A stretch of 64,000 bases of DNA, taken from Harmothoe impar (lineage: Eukaryota; Annelida; Polychaeta; Phyllodocida; Polynoidae). The position numbers were made by a program, and so were the translations under genes. The stretch is taken from assembly GCA_947462335.1 (NCBI GenBank), contig OX381709.1:63418609-63482608 (forward strand). Reading direction: 5' to 3'. Of the stretch, positions 21,410-32,100 are shown piece after piece. Every line of letters starts with the position of its first letter. Position 1 is the first letter of the stretch. A model generated the notes under the pieces. The model was given only the letters and a program-made list of their open reading frames with translations. It ran no database searches and was not told the origin of the DNA.

Positions 21410-22485
21410 GCTACGCGGGTTATTTGTCTTCTGGAGGGCATTCAGACTTGAGTGCATTGTGTATAGGCCCTCATAAGTAAATCATATTTTTCTACTATTT
21501 TCCACACAGAAAAATATCTCCCAACAATTTCTTAATAAAAATGCAGGCATGCATTTATATGTTCATTAGGAACATGTTGAAAACAAGAAAACATGGAGTC
21601 ACGGGCAAAATGAAATTATCTTGAATTAATCAAAATAAAAACTATTGACTGTGTGAGCCAATGGGTATGGTAAAAAGTAAATATAGTGATCAAGATATGT
21701 AGAATGGCAAGGTATGGTACTTAAATGGTAGAAATTATTTTTTCCTTAAAACTAGTTAATTTATCTTATTTTCTTGAAATGAGAAATTATTTTGGGCTCT
21801 GAAGGTATAGGAAGTGCTTCTCCCCAGGTGCGCAGGGCTTACCGACCTGCATAACTTGAACTGTAGTGACATGTAGGCGGGTCTTACAATGCAAATTAGC
21901 AAGCTATAGGAGCAAAAAGTGTCCAAACGCCAGGATACTGAGGCTTTAAGAGACGCATCATAAACTTACCACTGGTCAACTACATGCACATAAGGGACAT
22001 CCACATAGAGGTGTAAAACGTGTCATAGTCAAGCACTGTCCTCGTTCAGACTTTGACCTAACTGGGCCCATCCCAAGAAATGTATGAAGAATACAAATGT
22101 CCATGTCTTTACACTAGGTCAACCAAGACATGTAGATCCACTGCGTGTTGCCCTATTTACTTTTAATTAGAGCATTATGCCTCATTTGACTATTGCTCTT
22201 ATAGATCTTTTTCACTCAAGTAGAACAAATGTCGGGGAACGTATATATAATCTATTCAGAACAGGGTAACCAGATATATTTTACATGTAAAGATTAAAAC
22301 CGAGTCGGTAGTAATTCTGTGTGAAGTCCTGAAACAGGAACAAATGAAAAAAATACCTTATAAATCCTTCTTGTTTATAGGGAATTCCATAAGAATGCTC
22401 GTTAGAGGGCCGGGTAACTAAGATTACTTGTAGACAACAAATTAAATTGATATCTCCCTCCACTCCATTAACAGGGCAAAAACTG
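21410..22485. other. Intergenic, no gene recognised
   Basis: AT-rich sequence with no supported gene. It contains the right arm (21757-21803) of the inverted pair noted to its left. Confidence 0.5.
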
Positions 22486-22487
22486 GA

Positions 22488-22852
22488 TAGCTCTCCCAAG
22501 TGAGAGGACAGACGTTCAGAGCGTTATCTTAATAAGACATCTTAAAGTCTTAATTCAGTGTCTTACCCAGGGCCGCTCTTATCATTAAAAATAAATCATT
22601 TCAAGCCAGCAACCAGCTCAGAGGAACTCAGGATGTCTCTAATAGAAGAAAAAGAAGAAAAAGAAGAAAAAGAAACGGGGGTTGGGGGGCAGAGCCCCCC
22701 ATTACATACTAGTCATAATAGTAATACTTTCAAAATATTATTTATTTTTAATGACATAAGCGGCCTCTACTAAAGTTAAGACTATTCAGACTGTCTTAAA
22801 AGTCTTATTAAGATAACGCTCTGAACGTCTGTCCTCTCACTTGGGAGAGCTA
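22488..22852. mobile_element. 365-bp foldback MITE
   Basis: The left arm from 22488 (TAGCTCTCCCAAGTGAGAGG) and the right arm ending at 22852 are inverted copies for over 100 bp, with the outer 50 bp nearly perfect. The middle has an (AGAAAA)n stretch and a short G/C hairpin. Confidence 0.88.
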
Positions 22853-23059
22853 ACCCGTGCGTGCATTAACAGGTACGAAAAAGACCCTCCTATATGGGGG
22901 AAGATCACTTTGGGGCCTGCCTACTTTCAATGTACAATACTCTGAACATAAATGTTGTCTTATTTCATGGGACATGCATGAAGAAATCAGCCCTTGAGGA
23001 CGTCAGGAAAAAGAGACATAAAAAGGAAAATATTTATATTTAGACGTTGTGTACTACCG

Positions 23060-23530
23060 AGTTGTTGTTGTTGTTGAAATATTTTATTTGGCAAAGGAAT
23101 TGTTACACGGGAACTTTTTCATCGCAGTGCCAAGGACTAGCACCATACTAGTGCCGATGATTTATAATCTTATACTATAGACAGTTCATTTCATTCACAT
23201 AGTCATAGCGCATAGTCCAGATGCATGGTTATAGTCACATATTCATATAGCTATACTAGCTGATCAGCGTTCATACTAGCGCTTCTACTAGTGCTTACAC
23301 TAATTTGTGTTAATAGTTAGAGCTTTAGCTCCTTTATGAAGTCTTTCTACGGCAGCCGCTGCACCTCTGGTAGGAGTGCATCCCACAGGGGGACACCCCT
23401 ATAGATGGGACTTTTGTCGTAGATGGCTGTCTTTGACCTCGCAACCTTGAGCCGCACATAGTTGTTGTCACGCAGCACACGGCCAGGGACGACAACGTTG
23501 TCTTGGTGTTGCGACATCTTGTGTAGATGA
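23060..23530 (-). pseudogene. 5'-truncated LINE, C-terminal end of a reverse-transcriptase ORF
   Basis: Read on the minus strand, 23530-23330 encodes NVVVPGRVLRDNNYVRLKVA followed by SPIYRGVPLWDALLPEVQ, the Arg-Gly-x-x-x-Trp-(Asn/Asp)-x-Leu-Pro signature that closes CR1/Jockey-type ORF2 proteins. The sequence then has a stop and a FIKELKL end. The element finishes in a (CAA)n tail, seen on the plus strand as GTTGTTGTTGTTGTTG at 23060-23076. Only the last 3' part is present, as in aborted target-primed reverse transcription. Confidence 0.65.
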
Positions 23531-23730
23531 CTACCGTAAAAGCTCCCTGAACTCTATATCATCATGATGCTTGCACTAAATCTAGGACCCTTTTTTATTC
23601 ATTACTCACCCATCATGTATATTTACCCAGTAATATTTTGGTGTTCACAGTCTGCCATATGAACTTGCAGCAAAACTGATGAGATTTGGATGATGCCTAC
23701 TGGTATACAGTCCCTTTATGGGTTAAATAA

Positions 23731-23803
23731 CAAGAATTGCGGTTGTTGCCGCGTAAAAAAATGCCTCAGGCATTTTTATACGCGGCAACAACCGCAATTC
23801 TTG
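23731..23803. repeat. Near-perfect palindrome, 36-bp arms
   Basis: Positions 23731-23766 and 23768-23803 are reverse complements with one mismatch and a single-base centre (core GCCTCAGGC). No flanking duplication was identified. Confidence 0.93.
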
Positions 23804-23919
23804 CATTCGAAGAAACATAATGTCTACATGGTTGGTATGTTTGAAGGGAACCCATTCAAGACACCAAAAAAGCAGGGCCAGGAAGGGGTTATCAGGGGGA
23901 AGGATGATATTACTTCAAA

Positions 23920-24835
23920 TATGGCATTTCCTTGGGTCCATGCTAGGGGGTAAGGAAATGTGTGTTGCTAGGCAGATAAACAATTACAATAGATGTTGCG
24001 AGGCAACCAGCTGGATAAGCAACAAACCGAAAGAACCATTGAAATCCTTGGGTCCATATTAGGGGGGGGGGGGGTAGGTATGATTGTAATCAACTTCAGG
24101 ACCATGAAAATGTGTTTTGCTAGGCAGATAAACAATTAGAATAGCCGTTGCTAGGCAACCAGCTGCATTGGCAACAAATGGATAGAACAATTGAATTTCT
24201 TGAGTGCATAATAGGGGGGTAGGTATGATTATAATCAACCTTAGGACCATGGAAATGTGTGTTGCTAGGCAGATAAACAATGAGAATAGCTGTTGCTAGG
24301 CAACCAGCTGCATGAGCAACAAATGGATAGAACTATTGAATTCCTTGGGTCCATATTAGGGGGGGTAGGTATGATTATAATCAACTTCAGGACCATGGAA
24401 ATGTGTGTTGCTAGGCAGATAAACAATTAGACTAGCCGTTGCTAGGCAACCAGCTGTATAAGCAACAAATGGATAGAACCATTGAATTCCTTGGGTCCAT
24501 ATTAGGGGGGGTAGGTATGATTATAATCAACCTTAGGACCATGGAAATGTGTGTTGCTAGGCAGATAAACAATTAGAATAGCCGTTGCTAGGCAACCAGC
24601 TGCATGAGCAACAAATGGATAGAACCATTGAATTCCTTGGGTCCATATTAGGGGGGGTAGGTATGATTATAATCAACCTTAGGACCATGGAAATGTGTGT
24701 TGCTAGGCAGATAAACAATTAGAATAGCTGTTGCTAGGCAACCAGCTGTATTAGTCACCAACCAATAGAACCATTGAATTCCTTGGGTCCATATTAGGGG
24801 GGGTAGGTATGATTATAATCAACCTCAGGAACTAT
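23920..24835. repeat. Tandem satellite, about 147-bp unit, six to seven copies
   Basis: Successive units begin near 23931, 24047, 24200, 24342, 24490, 24637 and 24782 with CCTTGGGTCCATATTAGGGG. Each full unit also has ATGATTATAATCAACCT, GTGTTGCTAGGCAGATAAAC and GTTGCTAGGCAACCAGCTG. The central four are nearly identical. Confidence 0.95.
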
Positions 24836-24839
24836 CAAA

Positions 24840-25535
24840 GGTTGATTTATATTATTGTTATCACATAGCATAAATTTGTGTTGTGACACCTTAATCCAAG
24901 ATGGCGGCACAATCCAAGATGGCGGCGCCCGTTCTTACTTCTGGCAAAGTGCAAACATCATATACCTCATTCTGGTGGTGCCTGGCGGCACCACCAGGTG
25001 GCTTCGCCACCACTTCGGCATAAAAAACATTGTCCCTTTGATTGGACGTTCTAGTGAATATCACATGCATTACTCGTTATGGCTTTATTTGAAAAAAAAA
25101 CCACTCAAACACTTTGAAAATTCAACATTTTTACTTTCTAAAATCCCTTTATGGTTGCATATAAGAGCCTTTTGAAGGCTTGAATTTGAAATGAACTATA
25201 TGGACTATCACTACGTAATCCCCTCATAAATACCTCACACAACCCCTTGGAGGTTTCAAGACAACATCTACGTTCTATTGAATTCAAGGAATTATCATCC
25301 TTTTTAGAATAAACTTTTGCATATAACACATGATACATAATACTGATACTCTACTACTCTAAAGTTTCCAGGGAACATGCATGACCCCCCCCCCCCACCC
25401 CGACACTCCTACAGAATTGATCAATAATAGGTACTGATGTGTATATTAAGCTGATGTGTATATTAAGTAACATTCTATATATTGGCCTCTGCTCTCAAAC
25501 TAATAAATGTAATTCTGACTTCCTATGCGTATGAA
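24840..25535. other. Intergenic; paired AAGATGGCGGC motifs
   Basis: AATCCAAGATGGCGGC occurs twice in tandem (about 24893-24925), matching the known YY1 consensus AAGATGGCGGC. A 10-bp-arm hairpin (TGGTGGTGCC/GGCACCACCA) follows near 24972-24996. No gene is recognised. Confidence 0.5.
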
Positions 25536-25539
25536 CATT

Positions 25540-25545
25540 TTTATT
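25540..25545 (-). terminator. Poly(A) signal (AATAAA) of the predicted secreted protein gene
   Basis: AATAAA on the minus strand, about 135 bases after the TGA codon at 25682-25680. Confidence 0.45.
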
Positions 25546-25679
25546 ATGGAAATACTTCAACGTTAAAGTTCGTAGAGGGAGGATTAAGTTTGGAAATAGT
25601 TGAAAAGGTTCATTTCAGCAGAAATTTCACTGTTGCTTCTCAAGGTCAGGTAGAGTGGTGGCTTTGTTGCTCGTGCTAT

Positions 25680-26101
25680 TCAGCTTCCCGGTGGTAGAGG
25701 TGTTGTGGGTGGTGTTGGTGGTGGTGTTGTTGAGTGTGTTGTTGGCCCGCCTAGTCCGCCTGGACCGCCTGGACCGCCTGGACCGCCTGGTCCGCCTGGT
25801 CCGCCTGGCCCACCTGCCCCCCCTGGTCCCCCTGGGGCGCCTGGTCCTGCTAACCCACCGGTTCCTCCTTTCACCCCTGGTCCCACTGGCCCTTCGGGTA
25901 GTCCGATTTTGTTGGTTGTGGTCGAAAATGCCCCTGGTGGTGTTGTTGAGTGTGTTGTTGGCCCACCTGGCCCTCCTGGCCCTCCTGGCCCTCCTGGCCC
26001 ACCTGGCCCTCCTGGTCCACCTGGCCCACCTGGTCCCCCTGGCATTCCCGGTCCCTCCTGCCTCTTTGTTCGGTGCTTCCCATGCTGACTTGCTGTTCCT
26101 T
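25680..26101 (-). CDS. Gly-Gly-Pro repeat exon of the predicted secreted protein
   Basis: Minus-strand frame with dibasic RTKRQ followed by GGP repeats. The same DNA read on the plus strand gives collagen-like Gly-Pro-Pro repeats (25705-26088). Third positions vary in both frames, so codon variation cannot decide. The minus frame is preferred because it has a compatible acceptor, a matching signal-peptide exon, a stop codon and a poly(A) signal. Confidence 0.55.
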
Positions 26102-29100
26102 CTGAATTAATTGTATAAAGTACAGATTTAATATAACCTAAGCAATATTGTCTCTTGTTATGCATTTTTCAGTGTAAAATGTGTCAACGGACCAGTAGAC
26201 CATTTACACCATAGGCCATGATAGGCACTGTCAAAAACTGCACCTCAGGCTCTATTCTCTATCTAATCACATTAGTCACTCATGCTACATGCGTGTCACA
26301 TATGTTTTATGTATCTCACACCAAAACGTGTATTATAGAAAATAATACTAGCAACACTGAAATAGTTATCAAGCAACAACATAATTCTTTCAAGCTTTCC
26401 AGAATTAGTTTGGAAATAAAATATTGAAAGTTGTAACGTTTTGACTCAGGAAGTGAGATGTGGCATCAACGATAGGATCTTGGTGGCAGACCCGAGGTGG
26501 CATACCTCCTCCATGAAAATAAAAGCCAAATGGTGCATACGAGAAGTGTTTTTTAGTATGTCTGAGACCCTACATTTCAATATCCCCGCCCCTTGTAAAT
26601 GATTCCAAATTATCTTATTAAGATCACAGTATTGACCCTGGTTGATGTTTAAAGAAGTACAAATAAAAACTAATAAAACTATGGAGCTGTACGAATGGAG
26701 TTTTTTTGAGTATGAGTTAACGTAACTACGTTAAACCCGTTTATTTTATCCTGGTGTACAAAAAGAACTTATACAGCTCGAAAATATTTGACACCAGCAT
26801 TGGTTATATGATACACTTCGCTTAGCTATTATAATTAAACAATGAATATCAAGGAATTAATTGATCAATTAAATTACTTAGATGATAATTATGAATAAAG
26901 CATACAGTAGAGTATAAACATATCAATACTGCTTAGTACACTTACTTGAACCCGAAGTCAGCTCCATGTATATACAGATCAGATATAATAATACACTGTT
27001 AACTTAACCTCATGTATATGTGAGTTTTTCTTAACCTCGTTATGAAAAGTGGATGACAGAGAAGGGCTAATTCCCTGCGTTAAAATATGAAAATATACTG
27101 AAAAATTTTACATTTTGACACAATTGAGTTTCTACTAATAATACACTAATACAGATTTCTACCGGGTAGCATACGTCATATTTCCCTTTCAACATAATTG
27201 TCCAGGAGAGGTTAGCACTAATAAATTCATGATTAAGTATAGTTTGTGCCTCCCAACCACCTCTTCCTGTCCAGCTTAAATTCCTCATATGATTCAATAG
27301 ATCTGATATGGACAGACAAACTATTCCATAATAGAGCGCCTCTGTAGAGAACACTTTTTTTTGTGGTTTCATTTTTTGGCTTGATTGTGGTGAACAATAG
27401 AGCATCATGAGCCCTTGTAAATATCGCACGAGTATTGACAATATCAATATTGGTTTTCTGTTTAAACATGAAATTCCAAACATGCATTCTACGTCTAGGT
27501 AGCAATAATGATATACCAGCCTCCTGGTGAGCCAGGATGGTTGGGTACCTACTATCCACACCTAAGCACATACGCAGAGCTTTGTTTTCCGCTACTTGTA
27601 ATTTATCAAGAATACATTTCCCTGCAACATCATAAAATATGTCGCTGTAATCAGTATGGGGTAATATCATTGTCTTATACATTTTTAATCTAATATCAAT
27701 AGACATATTATCCTTTAAATAAGCAAGTTGATATATTTTAAATACAACTTTCCTAAAGGTACATTCCGCATGCTTATTGAAATTTAAGACAGGATCTAGA
27801 GTTATACCCAGATATTTCACACTCAACACACGTTCAATAGGGGTTGTACCAAAAAGGAGTCGATGGTGATGGATTTCTTTCAATTTTGACCTAAGACCGA
27901 AAATCATATAATTTGTTTTTTTTGCATTTAATGTTAACTTATTTTTTCCAAACCAATTCTCTAATAATGCTAAATCCTCCTCCATTTTGGTTGTTAGTAG
28001 CCCTAAATCATGTCCTGTTATTGAAACAACTGTATCATCCGCATATAAGTACAAACTGCAATTTTTTACAATTTTTCCTAGGTCGTTTATATAAATCAAA
28101 AATAGGGTCGGTCCCAAAATGGAACCCTGAGGGACTCCACAGGTAACCACCCCTTCCCCAGATAATTTATCATTAGCTGAAGTCCGTTGCTTTCTGCTAT
28201 ACAAGTAGTCAGTTAGCCATTTATGGACAAGACCTCCGACACCGATTTTAGTTAATTTTTCTAGTAAAATCGTGTGATTTACGGTGTCGAAGGCCTTCTT
28301 TAAGTCCACAAATGTTGACAAGGTGTATTGCTTAGTATTTAAGCCAATATAAATATCATCCAGAAAATACCCAACCGTATCAATCGTAGAGTGTCCAGCC
28401 CTAAAACCTTCTTGTTTCGGGTCCAAAATATTATTAGTTTCAAGATAAGTGACCAATCTATTATTTACAACCTTCTCTAGCAGCTTGCCAATGATAGGTA
28501 ATAAGGTCACTGGTCTGAGATTAGATACCTCAGCCTTATCTCCATCGTTCTGTAACGGTACAATGGTACCCAATTTCCAAGCATCCGGTACACAACTATC
28601 AATAAAGGACTCGTTAAATAATTTCACAATTTGATTAGGAACTGCTGACATGGCATCTTTTAATGAAGGAGCAGAAATACCATCTATACACGATGATTTA
28701 GTTGTATCTATGTCCTTAATTAACTCTGACACCTCCTCACAATTTGTACTAATAGCATCCAAACCAATGTCTAGTTCCACACCGTCATATGACCAAGGCT
28801 CATTATAATTTCTAGCCAGGTTCGGACCGATGTTAAGGAAGAACTCATTAATGAAATCAGGTGTATCACCATCCTCCACCAACACGCCTCTTACATTGTC
28901 TTTTAACCTGAAGTGAGGGGTACCCCTGTCACCTTTGACCAAGCCATTAATAATACGCCAGAATTTTTTACTATCCTTTTGATTATGTTCTAGACTTTCC
29001 CTTATATATCTACTTTTGGCCTTTCTTATAAATTTATTAACCCTATTTCTTAGCGTAGATGAAATTTGCCAATCTTCCCTTTTTTTACTTTTAATCGCCT

Positions 29101-32100
29101 TCTTGAGAGCCTTATCCTTATCATTTATCAATTCCAGAATATGGTCGGTGACCCAGGGTGCCCTGTCCTTCCTTACCCTGAACGTCTTGAGGGGGCACAT
29201 ATCATCAAGTGCATCACAAAATAGATTTAGGATAAATTTCCATCTTGCGTTAACATTTTCACAATGATCTATAGGGCCCCAATCGGCACCCCTAATACAA
29301 GCTTTAAATAACTCAGCGTTATAATGTTTGTATGTGCGACCCTCAAAAGAAATCTTTTCATTTGTAAAGTAGTGGTCAATCAGTGTTATACCAACCATCA
29401 AATGATCACTGAGGTTCCAAGTCCTCATAAACATTTCATATAGCTTGGAGGTATTTGTAATTACCCAATCGAGACATGTAGTAGACAGCTCATTAGATCT
29501 AGTGGGTTTATCAACAATTTGTTTCAGGCCCAAAATACTTATACAAATTTTCATCAGTCTTGTCGAGACTTTTGTCACATTTAAAAAATCGAAATTAAAA
29601 TCTCCCATAATCATTAAATCCTTACGTCTCAATTGGGCCCGACTAACAATAGCATTGAACTGTTCTATAAAGATAGCCTTATCTCCATCAGGAGGCCTGT
29701 ACACATTCGCTACAACAATATTTTTCTTGCCATTCCTAAAGATCTCTATCCATTGTATCTCTATGTCATTGCTACTAATATTAAGCTGATTATAATTAGT
29801 CGTCGAATAGGATAGATCCTTCCGTATGTACACAGCAACCCCACCACCAGTTTTAATCTCTTCATCTCCCCAAGCTCTATCAAGGCGTTCCAAACTATAC
29901 CCATGTAAGTCAACAAAGTGGTCTGGAACCCCCTCATGTAGCCAGCTCTCTGATATGCCTACTACAGCATCAGTACAATTGAACATATGTGTCCTCAGAG
30001 TCTCTATCTTACCTTTTAAACTTCTAATATTAATGTGTGATAACGAGAAATCATTTTTACTACCCCTATGCATGTGCCTACCCACCATAAAACACAGGGT
30101 AGCCCATTGACATCCAAATTAACACAACATTAAATACTTTAACATAACTTAGTAGGTATGAGCAACTCGTGCCACCTACGAATAGGAGTGTATACTCCAT
30201 CATGAGGGAAGTGTACAGAGTTAACCCCAGAGTGTGGTCAACTTTATATAATAAATACCACTATAATTTATACAATACGATTAACAAGTCTCATAATGCT
30301 TTACCATCATTATTATATTACACGTTAAACAATGTGAGACTTAAATAAGTGATGTAACTAATACATATGTAGTCTACCGGTATATTATTAAACTTAGCAT
30401 TTTACCAACTTCATTATAATTCAATTCATTAAGCCTTGTACTACTTAGTCTAATAATACTTCACAAGTTATTATTAGTTAAATGTATCGAATCCATACAA
30501 GGGCTCTTGTGATACCATCCATTTCATATCAAAACATAAAGTACCGGTAGCGATCATGAACCTTACGCTTCAAGAAACGCGGTCCAACACAGACCCAAGG
30601 CTCGGTGGCGCCCACTGGTGTAAGTGCTAAGAACTCCATTAACCTAGACCGATCAGCTGTTTAGCGCTCTGACATATAATATACATGTACATTGTAGATT
30701 AGCATTGAAGTCACCGGGGTGGGAGAAATTGGTGTTATTAATGTCTTTACAACCTTAAACATTTTAATGTAATTTACCTATATATGATTTAAAGTAACTG
30801 ACATCATTATAATATAAATATATAGCATTTTGCAATTGTATTCATCTATGCTTGTAATCAGATGCTGGAGGTACATGACAATATTTAATCTACTATTACT
30901 CTTATAATTGTACAACTAATTCAAATTTTATACATAAATCCCCTGTGTGATAAACTTGTACCGGTACTTCATTTAACACATTTCTACACATCTCTTAACC
31001 ATTCAGCTTCTCTCGCAGCTCAACTAGGATTTTACCCATTCTGTTATCTTTGACGGAGTCCTTGGTGATGTCTTTCACTTGAGATATATTGTACCCGCAC
31101 CCCCAGGGTTTTTCCAAAGTACATTCAAAAATCCCCCCCTTTGTGGCCTTTAATCTAAGGCCAAGGTCCTTGTTTTGAGTGTACTTGAGCTCCGAAACCT
31201 CCTCCATGATGGTGAATCTGACCGTATTGGAATCATTTTTGGTAACCTTTATCATATGTGAGAGTTTCTTGGCCTCATACCCGTCAACGCTTAGAAGAAT
31301 TTTCCTTGCCATCTCTTCATCATTGTTGTACATAGCCAGCCTATGCCAAAACAGTTGTTCTGCACTATGCCAGATGACCCCTTCGTATTCGATTTCACAC
31401 TGATACATGTTAGACAAGAAGGCGTGATGAGATTGGAAGCATGTACCGTCAGGGATCTCAACCAGTTTAGCTGCTTCCATAGTGATATCATCCGGTAGTT
31501 GGTATAGGTCTCTGTAAGTTAATGTCTTGTCCCCTATCTCCAGCTTGCCTCCTTTGACCTTTGACTCGTATCCATTGGACTTTGCTACTTTTGAGAGGCA
31601 TCTTAACTCCTTCCTTTCATTCTGCTGTTCGATGCTTAAGTCATCTGAAACATAGACATTTTCCCATCTCTTTTTATGTTTCATATTTCCAATCTCTTGG
31701 AACAAACGAATTTTAAAGTCCAGATCCTTAAAATGAATAAGGATGTTCCTCGGTCTTGTCTGGTTGGCCTTAGCCTTGCCAATACGGTATGCTGCATCTA
31801 GGTGGACTCTCTCGTCGCCTTTTAAGGCCCCAATGTCTACCATTAGATCTATGGCTATGGCGGCTACTAGGTAGGACGCTCGAGGACGCGCAAGGGGAAT
31901 AACTGACATATCACTGGTTTAACTAAAGGATACAACCTATCCCATGTCAATAATTGGACTACAAACCATTGGTGCACTTACATGTCAACAAATTGTTCAA
32001 TGAATTTACGAAGAATTCCAGGTAGGAGTGTTTTTACTGTTGCCCATACTGAGGACACTAGGCCACCGGCGGCCATACAGTCACATAACAACACTCACCC

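Noticed and set aside
25705..26088. Plus-strand collagen-like Gly-Pro-Pro ORF as a gene
   Set aside because: Only one compatible signal-peptide exon, acceptor, stop and poly(A) signal were found, and they are on the minus strand. Kept as an alternative in the findings.
27508..30110. Plus-strand frames opposite the minus LINE ORF2
   Set aside because: They lie antisense to an intact 951-residue reverse-transcriptase frame and have no motif.
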